Source: Sulfurospirillum sp.
GTDB taxonomy: Bacteria > Campylobacterota > Campylobacteria > Campylobacterales > Arcobacteraceae
NCBI GenBank assembly: GCA_030491005.1
Contig: JAKZMJ010000008.1
Location: 1-64,000 of the forward strand
Direction of reading: 5' to 3'
Length of the DNA stretch: 64,000 nt
The translations under genes and the position numbers were made by a program. Shown piece by piece: positions 47,970-56,450 of this stretch (within the stretch, counting starts at the first letter, position 1; each line of letters begins with the position of its first letter). A model generated the notes under the pieces. It saw only the letters and a list, made by a program, of their open reading frames with translations, searched no databases and was not told the origin of the DNA.

Positions 47970-48731
47970 CTAGTTCCTTATTCTAAAAAATGTACTTCCT
48001 GAGCCTGAAAAAAACAAATTGTCTTTTGAATATTTTTCAAGTTCATTATATTCTTCTAATGCTGGGGGATAAAGGTCATTTAAATATTCTTTATTAAAAT
48101 TCGCAAGAATATCTTTTGATTTTGATTTTAACAAAAACTCTTCATCTTTCGCAAGAACTTCTTTATAAAACTTCTTTCTAAATAATTCAAAAATTTTTTT
48201 AGTTGAACATTGAACATTAGGAGTAAAAATCTCTATGTTTAATTGCTCTTCATTAAATTCTTCAACTATTTCACCAATTCCACTAACATTTGCACTATTA
48301 AATTCATAAATAAAAAAAGGCACATCAGCACCTATTCTTATACCCCTTTTGGCTAATTCATCTTTAGATAAATTCAATTTACATACTTTATTAATCATTA
48401 ACATAAATACAGCTACATTAGAACTTCCACCACCAAGTCCTGAATACTCAGGTATATTTTTTATAACTTTTACACAATGTGTGTTAAAAAAAGTCTCCAC
48501 AGCTTTAAATTCATTTTTTAAAAGAATATAGGCTTTATAAATAGTATTGTCTTTTAAAGTACAAGAAAAATTTCCATAAAGTTCAAAAGTAGTACATTCT
48601 TTTTTTTTTAAAAATATTTCATCATATAAATTATTCACTTTTACAAAACGAGATACTATTTCATGATACTCATTTCTTGAAGATTTTATTTTCAAAAATA
48701 TATTTACTTTTGCATATGATTTTTCTTTCAT
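47970..48731 (-). CDS. ispE: 4-diphosphocytidyl-2-C-methyl-D-erythritol kinase
   Basis: A 253-aa GHMP kinase of the MEP isoprenoid pathway. It opens with KSYAKVNIFLKI and has the ATP loop IPEYSGLGGGSSNVAVF near residue 90 and a C-terminal FFSGSGSTFFRI. The start overlaps the truB stop by 4 bp. I recall csrA between these two in C. jejuni; there is no room for it here. Confidence 0.93.
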   Translation of the reverse strand: MKEKSYAKVNIFLKIKSSRNEYHEIVSRFVKVNNLYDEIFLKKKECTTFELYGNFSCTLKDNTIYKAYILLKNEFKAVETFFNTHCVKVIKNIPEYSGLGGGSSNVAVFMLMINKVCKLNLSKDELAKRGIRIGADVPFFIYEFNSANVSGIGEIVEEFNEEQLNIEIFTPNVQCSTKKIFELFRKKFYKEVLAKDEEFLLKSKSKDILANFNKEYLNDLYPPALEEYNELEKYSKDNLFFSGSGSTFFRIRN

Positions 48732-49579
48732 TTTAGCATTACCTTATTTAATACATACTTTACAAGCAAATTTTCAATTTCGATTATACTAAAAAAATTA
48801 TCAAAAATTATCAAATATTTTCCATTAGATTTATTTTCTAAGTATTCTAGTGAAATTTTTTTTCCATCTTCAAGCCACTCTTTACTTCCTGTATAGATAT
48901 TTTGTTCTAAATCTAAATAATCTAAAGGATTTAAAGAATTTAAATTATCATAGAAAAATTCACCTTCATTTAATCTTTCAAGATAAGATAAGGTGCCTAC
49001 ACGGTTTAATCTTTTTACTAAAATCTGCCCTAAACTTCTTATATAGCTTCCTTCACTAACACTTGCTTCAAAGGTTATAAAAGGGTGAGAATAAGAAATA
49101 AATTTTATTTTTGATATATTCATAATCTCATCTTTTAAAGTAAAAACCTCTCCATTTCTAGCTAAAGTATATGCTCTTACTCCATTTATTTTTTTGGCAC
49201 AATAAATAGGAGGCTTATAAGTAATAGAGGTTTGTAATTTTTGAAGCTCTTCTTTTATAAAATGTATATTTAATTTTTCTGCATTATTAATATCAATTAT
49301 ATTTTCAGTATCATCAGAATAAGATCTAGCTCCTAACCATAAAACTGCCCTATATGTTTTTGGAGTTTTTTTTAAGTATTTAAATAATTTTGTATATTGT
49401 CCAAAAGCAACTATTAAACATCCACAAGCAAAAGGGTCAAGAGTACCTGAAAAACCAGCTTTTTTATTTTTATACATTCTTTTTATTTTATTTAAAAAAG
49501 AATTAGAACTAATATATATAGGCTTATGAACTACTAATAACTTATTTAATTTGTCTTTATTATAAAGTCTTTTTTGCAA
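48728..49579 (-). CDS. truB: tRNA pseudouridine-55 synthase
   Basis: A 283-aa enzyme that makes pseudouridine 55 in tRNA. LLVVHKPIYISSNSF near residue 14 and the catalytic GFSGTLDPFACGCLIVAFG near 38, with the active aspartate in TLDPFA, identify it; CAKKINGVRAYTLAR follows near 118. The start is a TTG at 49579 with only a weak ribosome site, so the true start may differ by a few codons. Confidence 0.93.
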   Translation of the reverse strand: MQKRLYNKDKLNKLLVVHKPIYISSNSFLNKIKRMYKNKKAGFSGTLDPFACGCLIVAFGQYTKLFKYLKKTPKTYRAVLWLGARSYSDDTENIIDINNAEKLNIHFIKEELQKLQTSITYKPPIYCAKKINGVRAYTLARNGEVFTLKDEIMNISKIKFISYSHPFITFEASVSEGSYIRSLGQILVKRLNRVGTLSYLERLNEGEFFYDNLNSLNPLDYLDLEQNIYTGSKEWLEDGKKISLEYLENKSNGKYLIIFDNFFSIIEIENLLVKYVLNKVMLK

Positions 49580-49605
49580 GTTTATTCTTAAATTATATTT
49601 TGTAT

Positions 49606-51660
49606 TTAAATTTTTTCTACAAAAGAAGAAAGTATATCTCTTTTTGTTCCACCAAAATTAATGGTCAATTTATAATCTTTGGCAACATTTACCGATTTTT
49701 GTACTCTTCCCATACCAAAAATTTTATGTTTTATTAAATCACCTGTTCTAAAAGTACTTTGTTTTTGAATTCTTAAATGTCCTTTTATCAAACCACTTTC
49801 ACATAAAAATCTACTTTTTGATAATAAAGCTCTTTTTCCTTTATAAAACCTTGAATGAGAATAAGAAAGTGTTAGATTATCCATAGCTCTTGTAAGTGCG
49901 ACATAAGCTAAACGGCGTTCTTCTTCAATATCATTACCATCTCCTGTTAAAGGAAAAAAACCTTCTTCTAATCCTATGATAAAAATATTCTTATATTCTA
50001 GTCCTTTTGCAGAATGAATACTCATAAAAGAAACAGATTCTTCATATAAAGCATTTTTATCACTTGTTAAAGAAATCTCATTTAAAAAATCTTCTAAGTT
50101 AAGATCTGGTTTTTGAATAAAATAATCTTTAATATAAGCATAAAACTCATCAATATTAGCTTGTCTTTCAACCCCATCTGGAAGATTGTTATAAGAAGCT
50201 CTATAATCAAAAGTATCTTCAAATAAATCTAAAAATTTCATCTTAGATTCTTCTAATATATCAATTAAATCCATAATGGAAGCCACAAATACTTTTAATG
50301 TTCTTGCATTTTTTTTACCAACAATAAGAGCTAAGTCATCAAAAGAAAATGTTTCTAATATATGAAAAATTGATTGTTTTATTTCAATAGATTTACTTTT
50401 AAGTTTGTCAACTGTAGCTTTGCCTATACCTCTTTTTGGTTTATTAACTATTCTTTCAATTGAAAAATTATCATTTACATTACTTATTAATCTAAAAAAA
50501 GCTATTAAGTCTTTTATCTCAGATCTTTCATAAAATTTAATTCCACCAACTAATTTATAAGAAATATTTGCTCTGCTAAAGCCTTCTTCTAAAGATCTTG
50601 ATAAGGCATTTACTCTAAATAATATTGCAATATCTTTTGCACTTACATTGTTAGCAAAAAGTTTTTTAATATCATCAATGATTTTTCTTGTTTCATCATT
50701 TTCATCTCTTGATTCATAAACTTTTATTGCATTTCCCTTTAATCTAGTACCTATTAATTTTTTTCCTAATCTATTTCTATTGTGTTCTATTAATTCATTT
50801 GCATGATGTAAAATTGTATGTGTTGATCTATAATTCTTTTCAAGTTTAATAATCTTAGTATTTTCAAAACATTGATCAAAATTCAAAATATTCCTAACAT
50901 TCGCACCTCTCCAGCCATAAATACTTTGATCATCATCTCCAACAACACAAAGATTATTATGAGTTGAACAAAGAAGTTTTAATAATTTATATTGAAGTTC
51001 ATTCGTATCTTGATATTCATCAACCATAATGTATTGATATTTTTGACTTGTAAGTTTCGCAAGTTCTTCGTTTTGTTCTAATATTTTATATGGCAAAAGT
51101 ATTAAATCATCAAAATCTACTAAGTTATTTTTAGTTAAATACAATTCATACTTTTCATAAACATCTGCAATTTGTTGATATAGTTTTAACTCGGCCGCTT
51201 TTTTAGCATCAAATGGAGTTAATAATGTATTTTTGTATTTTGATATTTCACTAACTAGAATAGATGTGGTAGTTTCTTTATCAATTGATCTTAAAATTCG
51301 CTTTTTATCATCGTTGTCAATTATTACAAAGTTGTTTTTTCTATTTAATTCATTCATATTAAATTTTAAAAATAATAAACCAAATTTATGAAATGTACAC
51401 AATAATGGGGGAGTGTTAACTAGTGTATTATCCAAAATAGCAAATGCTCTTGTTCTCATTTCTAATGCAGCTTTGTTTGTAAATGTAAGAGTTAAAATAG
51501 ATTTGGGATCAATTCCTATAGATATTAAATATGCAAGTCTAGCTGTTATTGTTTTAGTTTTTCCAGAACCAGCTCCTGCTAAAATGAGCAAAGCACCATC
51601 AACATAATTTGCAGCTTCTTTTTGTGATTCATTTAATTTTGATAAAAATTTTTCAATCAT
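49606..51660 (-). CDS. uvrD: UvrD/Rep/PcrA-family DNA helicase
   Basis: A 684-aa superfamily 1A helicase for repair and replication. LNESQKEAANYVDG, Walker A LAGAGSGKTKTIT near residue 27, DEYQDTNELQYKLL, VGDDDQSIYGWRGA and VALTRAMDNLTLSYS are the helicase motifs. I chose the ATG at 51660, which has GGAG six bases upstream, instead of an ATG 28 codons earlier. Rep, UvrD and PcrA cannot be told apart from sequence alone here. Confidence 0.93.
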   Translation of the reverse strand: MIEKFLSKLNESQKEAANYVDGALLILAGAGSGKTKTITARLAYLISIGIDPKSILTLTFTNKAALEMRTRAFAILDNTLVNTPPLLCTFHKFGLLFLKFNMNELNRKNNFVIIDNDDKKRILRSIDKETTTSILVSEISKYKNTLLTPFDAKKAAELKLYQQIADVYEKYELYLTKNNLVDFDDLILLPYKILEQNEELAKLTSQKYQYIMVDEYQDTNELQYKLLKLLCSTHNNLCVVGDDDQSIYGWRGANVRNILNFDQCFENTKIIKLEKNYRSTHTILHHANELIEHNRNRLGKKLIGTRLKGNAIKVYESRDENDETRKIIDDIKKLFANNVSAKDIAILFRVNALSRSLEEGFSRANISYKLVGGIKFYERSEIKDLIAFFRLISNVNDNFSIERIVNKPKRGIGKATVDKLKSKSIEIKQSIFHILETFSFDDLALIVGKKNARTLKVFVASIMDLIDILEESKMKFLDLFEDTFDYRASYNNLPDGVERQANIDEFYAYIKDYFIQKPDLNLEDFLNEISLTSDKNALYEESVSFMSIHSAKGLEYKNIFIIGLEEGFFPLTGDGNDIEEERRLAYVALTRAMDNLTLSYSHSRFYKGKRALLSKSRFLCESGLIKGHLRIQKQSTFRTGDLIKHKIFGMGRVQKSVNVAKDYKLTINFGGTKRDILSSFVEKI

Positions 51661-52082
51661 TCTGTCTCCATGTCCTAATATTATATTATTATAACATATT
51701 TTACAAAAAATAATAATCTTATTTAAGCAAATAAAATTTATCATAATTAACTACCATGATGAAAATATATTTGATATTCTCTTCAATTATAAATACAAAT
51801 TTAATTGTAAGTAATTAAATATTTAGATATAAGGAGTTTTATTTTTACCTGATTTATGTAACAACGTTATACTTAATTTTACCTCATGATTTTCGATTTA
51901 GTAATATATTGCTGATCCAGTCGCCACTCAAATTTTTAGTATAACTATCTGACGAGGAAAGAAACTAACTAATTTTTCTATTTAAGTTACATTTTGTCCA
52001 ATATATTATATTAACTTACTCTGTTATTTATGATAGTTAATTTGCTATTGGTTTATAATATGAGGCTTTGATAGATGTTTCA
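51661..52082. other. Gene-free 422-bp stretch, origin unknown
   Basis: AT-rich sequence upstream of uvrD and before the methyltransferase remnant. The first 90 bp should carry the uvrD promoter on the minus strand. A patch around 51908-51962 is richer in G and C than its surroundings and on the minus strand encodes about 27 codons between stops (with SGDWISNILLNRKS), perhaps debris of a lost gene. I see no full gene or RNA that I can name. Confidence 0.5.
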
Positions 52083-52307
52083 CTACAGTAATGCTAATCT
52101 TTTTTCAGATGCTTTAAAGTATGTTTCATCAATTTCAATACCTATAAATTTTCTATTTAATTCTAATGTTGCTACACCTGTTGATTCAACTCCCATAAAT
52201 GGGTCAAAGATTACATCATTTTTATTTGTTGCCATTTGAATTATTTGTTTTAATAATTTAACTGGTTTTTGGGTCGGATGTTTTGGGTCTTTTAATCTAA
52301 AAAAGGG
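52083..52307 (-). pseudogene. DNA methyltransferase remnant (C-terminal 75 codons)
   Basis: The minus-strand frame reads KDPKHPTQKPVKLLKQII, then DVIFDPFMGVESTGVATLEL and FIGIEIDETYFKASEKRL up to a TAG at 52083. HPTQKP and the DPFMG SAM-binding loop are those of a type II N6-adenine or N4-cytosine methyltransferase. The glycine of the usual GxG/GST loop is changed to Glu (GVEST). An in-frame stop at 52308-52310 and the IS200-type element cut off the rest of the gene. No restriction enzyme gene is visible. It marks a lost restriction-modification locus. Confidence 0.85.
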
Positions 52308-52840
52308 TTAATTCCCCGTACCCTTGGGTCGTTAACAAGTTAGCTATAATAGAGATATGAGAGATGAACATATATATAAAAGTCATAATAAGACTTTACT
52401 ACTATATCATTTGGTATTTCCAGCTAAATATAGAAAAAAAGTATTTGATAATAAAATAGATAAAAAACTTAGAGAAGTATGTATTGATATATCTCAAAGA
52501 TATGAAATTGTATTTGTAGAAATTGGTAATGATGAAGATCATGTACATTTTTTAGTTCAAAGTGTACCAACAATATCTGTAACTAAACTAGTAACTACAA
52601 TAAAAAGTATAACAGCAAGAGAGATATTTAAACAATTTCCTCAATTAAAAAAAGAAATGTGGGGTTCAAGTCTTTGGACAAGTGGATATTATGTAAATAC
52701 AGTTGGACTCTACGCAAGTAAAGATACAATTAAAAATTATATTAAAAATCAAGGCTCAAATGAAAAAGAATATGTCAAAATATATGATGGACAATTAAAG
52801 TTTGATTTATAGAAAAAGATACCCCGTACCCTTGGGTCGG
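52308..52840 (+). mobile_element. IS200/IS605-type single-transposase element
   Basis: The outer limits are approximate. The 18-bp CCCCGTACCCTTGGGTCG occurs in the same orientation at 52314-52331 and 52822-52839, one on each side of a Y1 transposase gene. Each can form an ACCC-TT-GGGT hairpin. IS200/IS605 elements have such same-strand subterminal hairpins, no inverted repeats and no target duplication. It sits exactly between a methyltransferase remnant and an IS481-type fragment. Confidence 0.75.
52357..52812 (+). CDS. tnpA: IS200/IS605-family Y1 transposase TnpA
   Basis: A 151-aa single-strand transposase of the HUH type. HVHFLVQ near residue 66 is the metal-binding His-hydrophobic-His site and YVNTVGLYASKDTIKNYI near 110 carries the nucleophile tyrosine. 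YHLVFPAKYRKKVF near the start is typical. A -10-like TATAAT (52345-52350) lies just before the ATG, which is too close to be its promoter if the ATG is right. The gene looks intact. No TnpB gene accompanies it. Confidence 0.9.
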   Translation: MRDEHIYKSHNKTLLLYHLVFPAKYRKKVFDNKIDKKLREVCIDISQRYEIVFVEIGNDEDHVHFLVQSVPTISVTKLVTTIKSITAREIFKQFPQLKKEMWGSSLWTSGYYVNTVGLYASKDTIKNYIKNQGSNEKEYVKIYDGQLKFDL

Positions 52841-53396
52841 TGGAGCATCATTAAACAAAAGTTTTATCTATTTGTAGCAATAGACAGAGCTACAAGGCTA
52901 CTATATTACAAAGTATATGAAAACAAATCATCTAATAATGCAGTTGAATTTCTAAAAGTTTGTAAAGAGTTTTTTCCTTTTTACTTAACTCATATTTTAA
53001 CAGATAATGGATTAGAATTTACAGACAAATGGGCAAGAGGTAAAGGAATTGTAAGTGGTAATCACAAGTTTGATGTAGAATGTAAAGAAGATAGTATAGA
53101 ACATAGACTAACAGCTCCATATACACCACAAACCAATGGAATGGTAGAAAGAGTAAACGGAACTATTAAAAATGCTACAATCAAAGCCCAAGACTATGAA
53201 AATATAGATGATGTTAAAAAAGATTTAAATAAATTTTTGATATACTACAACTTCAATAGAAGACATGGTTCTTTAAGAAAAGAATTAAAAGTCAGAACTC
53301 CATTTAATGCAGTTCAAAGTTGGTTTCAAACGAAGCCTGAAATATTTAAGATTTTACCAGATGTGTTTCAAGATATTGTTTTTGGAATGGTACAAC
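52841..53396 (+). pseudogene. IS481-type integrase-core transposase fragment
   Basis: An open frame containing the rve core of IS481/IS3-like transposases: KFYLFVAIDRATRLLYY, LTDNGLEFTDKW and YTPQTNGMVERVNGTIKNA carry the DDE residues. The N-terminal helix-turn-helix part is missing; the frame upstream is IS200 end sequence. The C-terminus is also foreign: after FGMVQR the last residues QQF and the stop are encoded by the inverted repeat of the next element. It is therefore cut on both sides and unlikely to act. Confidence 0.85.
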
Positions 53397-54406
53397 GTCA
53401 GCAATTCTAAGTGAAAATTTATATAGCTAAAATCTTCCAAAATAATATCAAAAATCACTACTAAGCAAATTCACTAAAACCCTTTATTTAAAGGCTTTAT
53501 CAAGCTTTTTAATACCTAACTTTAGCTATAATATATCCTATAAAAGCCCATAAACAGGAGTGTTTAAACAAATGAGACAGACAAATATTTTCGATTTTTT
53601 AATAGAATCATTTACAGATAATATATCAAATATAGAAGATACTAGAAAACAAAGAACAAATCTAGTTTATAGTTTAAAAGATATTATATTATCAGCATTT
53701 AGTGTATTTTATTTTCAAAATAAATCTTGCTTAAGTTTTCAAAGGGATATTGATACAAGAAAAGGTATCAGTAATGCACAAACTATGTTTGGAATATCTG
53801 ATATACCAAGTGATAATCATATACGAAACATGTTGGATAAAATAACACCCAATAGTTTTAAAAAAGTATATGAAATAATACTTGATAAGTTAAGAGATAT
53901 AGGAATATTAGATAAATTTTATTTTAAAGATGATTATATGCTTGTAGCATTAGATGGTACTCATTATCATTCAAGTAAAAATATATCTTGTAAATGTTGT
54001 CAAAGTAAAACTAATAGTGATACAGGTGAAGTACATTACTATCATAGTGTTATAACTCCAACAATAGTACATCCTGATATAAAAAAAGTTATACCATTGA
54101 TGCAAGAGTTTATATCAAATAATGATGGTAAAGATAAACAAGATTGTGAAGTAAATGCTTCTAAAAGATGGCTAGATAGTTTTAATAATCCAACTAATAA
54201 AAAACTTATTATTTTAGGTGATGATTTATATTCAAGAGAACCTATGATAAAAAAAGTATTAGATAAGAGCCATTCATATATATTTGTAGCTAAACCAACA
54301 TCACATAAATACTTATATGAACAAATAGAAATGATAAAAAATCTAAATACTATTGATACAAAAATAATATCCAAAATGATTAATGGTAAAAAGCAAATTT
54401 TTACAT

Positions 54407-54410
54407 ATAA
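54407..54410. repeat. Target-site duplication ATAA (left copy; right copy 55904-55907)
   Basis: ATAA stands immediately before the nested element and again immediately after it. The uninterrupted copy 2 has it once, which proves the duplication. Confidence 0.9.
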
Positions 54411-55903
54411 GAGCCACTTGCAAATCAGCAAATAAGTTCATAATTTAGGTTTTTATTTGTAAAAAAAGTTGAATCAAATTTCAAATAAGTTATAATTTTA
54501 TATCCTAAAATTTAACAGAAAAGAGATTCAACTTATGAAAAATATTATACCAAAATTATCTTCAAATCTTTCAAAAATGTGGCTTAGGATTATAAACCAT
54601 GAAAATTGTTTATTTCCTGAGATAAAAGAACAACTAGGAACACTAAGCACTAAAGAAGAAAAATTAATAAAAATATTAGATTTTGCACAAATAGAAAAGC
54701 ATGTTACAATTGTAACAATTACAAACACTCCAAAAGATAGAGAAGAAATAGCAAGGGCATTTATTGCTAAATCAGTTTATAATATACAAACAACAAGAGA
54801 TTTAATTCATAGACTGCATAGGGATAGAATATTGCGAGTATTATGTGGATGGAGATATAAAATAGATATTCCTAGTGAATCTAAATTTAGTAGAGTGTTT
54901 GAACAACTTAGTGATATGAAAATAGCTGAGAAAACTCATCAAAAATTCATAGAAGAGTATTTGTCAGATACTATATTTATGTACAATGCAAGTGATGCTA
55001 CTAAAATACCACTTAGGGAAAAACCTGTAAAAGTTGAGAAAAAAGAGAAAGCAAAAAATAAGGTTGGAAGACCTAAAAAAGGTGAGAAAAGAGAAGCTAT
55101 AAAACCAAAGATTCTTGAACTTCAAAAAGATATGAAAACTACTAATGATATGTTATCACTTGTATCAACATCATGTGGAGTTGGTATTAAACAAAATTCA
55201 AAAGGTAATAGAGAAGTTTGGATAGGTGGTAAACTTCATATTAGTGTTGTTGATGGAGATATACCAGTAGTTGCATTTTATAGTGGTGCAAATGTTCATG
55301 ATAGTTCTGTAGCACTTCCACTTATAAATGAAACTAGCAAAAGAGTAATGTATCTTCATGATTTACTTGATGCTGGATATGATAGTGATATTATTGCAGA
55401 GTATTCTGAAGAGTTAAATCATAAACCAATCATAGATATAAATCCTAAAAACTCTAAAGTGCTAAAAGAAAAAATAGCTTTAGCAAAAGAGGAAAAAGAA
55501 AAATTTGAATATTTAAATTTGACTCAAGCATCAGATAAACATCACTACAAGCAAAGAAGTATGGTAGAGCGAGTAAATAAATACTTAAAAGATGACTTTG
55601 GATGTGATAAAATATACTATCAAGGGGCAAATAAGGTAGCTTGTGTTTTAGCATTTGGAATTTTATCTATTTGTATACATCAAAGTTTAAAACTTATTAC
55701 ATGACCATTAATAGAAATTTATATAAAAATACTGAATTTTACAATTTAACCATAAGGAATGGAGAAAAAATGTGATTTTTTAATAAATTTGATAAATATA
55801 TTGTAAATTATGCAAGTTAGAAATAATAACTATTTTTTTAAAGCTTAAAATAGTTACTATTAAGAATTATATATTTGATTGTGATTGAATTTGCAAGTAG
55901 CTC
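54411..55903 (+). mobile_element. Nested IS4/IS5-superfamily element, 1,493 bp
   Basis: The ends GAGCCACTTGCAAAT (54411-54425) and ATTTGCAAGTAGCTC (55889-55903) are inverted repeats with 14 of 15 matches. It is flanked by ATAA on both sides. Comparison with the intact copy 2 fixes both boundaries to the base. It carries one transposase gene. Confidence 0.93.
54535..55704 (+). CDS. IS5-like DDE transposase of the nested element
   Basis: A 389-aa transposase that looks intact. The likely catalytic residues are Asp in YNASDATKI, Asp in LLDAGYDSD and Glu in QRSMVERVNKYLKD. A basic hinge (KVEKKEKAKNKVGRPKKG) lies in the middle. The family is probably IS5 or a relative such as IS1182; I cannot decide. 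AAAAGAGA precedes the ATG. About 200 bp of non-coding sequence follows before the right end. Confidence 0.82.
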   Translation: MKNIIPKLSSNLSKMWLRIINHENCLFPEIKEQLGTLSTKEEKLIKILDFAQIEKHVTIVTITNTPKDREEIARAFIAKSVYNIQTTRDLIHRLHRDRILRVLCGWRYKIDIPSESKFSRVFEQLSDMKIAEKTHQKFIEEYLSDTIFMYNASDATKIPLREKPVKVEKKEKAKNKVGRPKKGEKREAIKPKILELQKDMKTTNDMLSLVSTSCGVGIKQNSKGNREVWIGGKLHISVVDGDIPVVAFYSGANVHDSSVALPLINETSKRVMYLHDLLDAGYDSDIIAEYSEELNHKPIIDINPKNSKVLKEKIALAKEEKEKFEYLNLTQASDKHHYKQRSMVERVNKYLKDDFGCDKIYYQGANKVACVLAFGILSICIHQSLKLIT

Positions 55904-56445
55904 ATAACTATATTAATAATTTAGCAATTAAAAATCCACAAGGAGATACACAACATCCACCACAAGAAGTAAACTGGTGTGAAGTTATAGTTACTAATGC
56001 TACGGGTAAGAAACTATATCATAATAGCTTTGTTACTGATATATCTTTGAATGTAAATAATGTTATAGATATAGCAACAGCAGGACGAAGTAGATGGAAA
56101 ATCGAAAATGAAAATAACAATACTTTAAAAACTAAAGGCTATCATTTAGACCACAACTTTGGTCATGGAAAAGAAAATCTATCTAAAACACTTTGTAGCC
56201 TTAATATATTAGCTTTCTTATTTCATACAGTACAAGAACTTGATGATGATTTATATATGGAACTTCGTGATAATATTGGTACCAGAGAAGAGTTCTTTGT
56301 AGGTATTAATTTTTTAACAACAATGTTTAATTTTAAAAGCTTTAATAAAATGTTGGAATATATACTTATTGCTCGCCAGACCGAAGAGAATGTAGATATG
56401 AAAGGATATATTATGTAGTTTTATTTTTGGGTTAGAATTCCTGAC

Positions 56446-56450
56446 ATTAA
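56446..56450. repeat. 5-bp ATTAA between the two copies (repeat at 58003-58007)
   Basis: ATTAA separates copy 1 from copy 2 and appears again directly after copy 2. It is the target duplication of copy 2 and also the right flank of copy 1. Confidence 0.88.

Larger units (their letters stand above)
53572..56418 (+). pseudogene. Transposase of copy 1, interrupted by insertion
   Basis: The first part (53572-54410) matches residues 1-280 of the intact transposase at 56626, then runs into the nested element at 54411 and stops at 54435. The rest resumes at 55904 after the nested element (from NYINNLAIKN onward) and ends at 56418. The gene is therefore disrupted, not mutated. A start at 55885 in the second part is an artefact of reading inside the nested element's end. 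Confidence 0.92.
53397..56445 (+). mobile_element. DDE element copy 1 (1,552 bp), split by nested element
   Basis: Left end GTCAGCAATTCTAA (53397-53410) and right end TTAGAATTCCTGAC (56432-56445) are inverted repeats with one mismatch. Without the nested 1,493 bp and its 4-bp duplication, the length is 1,552 bp, equal to copy 2. I spotted only a few base differences between copies. The right flank is ATTAA but the left flank is ACAAC, so the original left target copy is missing. Confidence 0.92.

Noticed and set aside
51940-51962. TGACGAGGAAAG resembling the RNase P RNA signature GAGGAAAGTCCGGGC
   Set aside because: The following TCCGGGC is absent and no matching 3' signature lies within 400 bp.
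52802-53410. A complete 202-aa integrase gene starting at 52802
   Set aside because: The first ~15 codons are IS200 end sequence and the last few are the next element's inverted repeat; it is a fragment read through junctions.
55885-56418. A separate 177-aa protein starting at 55885
   Set aside because: Its first codons lie in the nested element's right end; it is the back half of the interrupted transposase.
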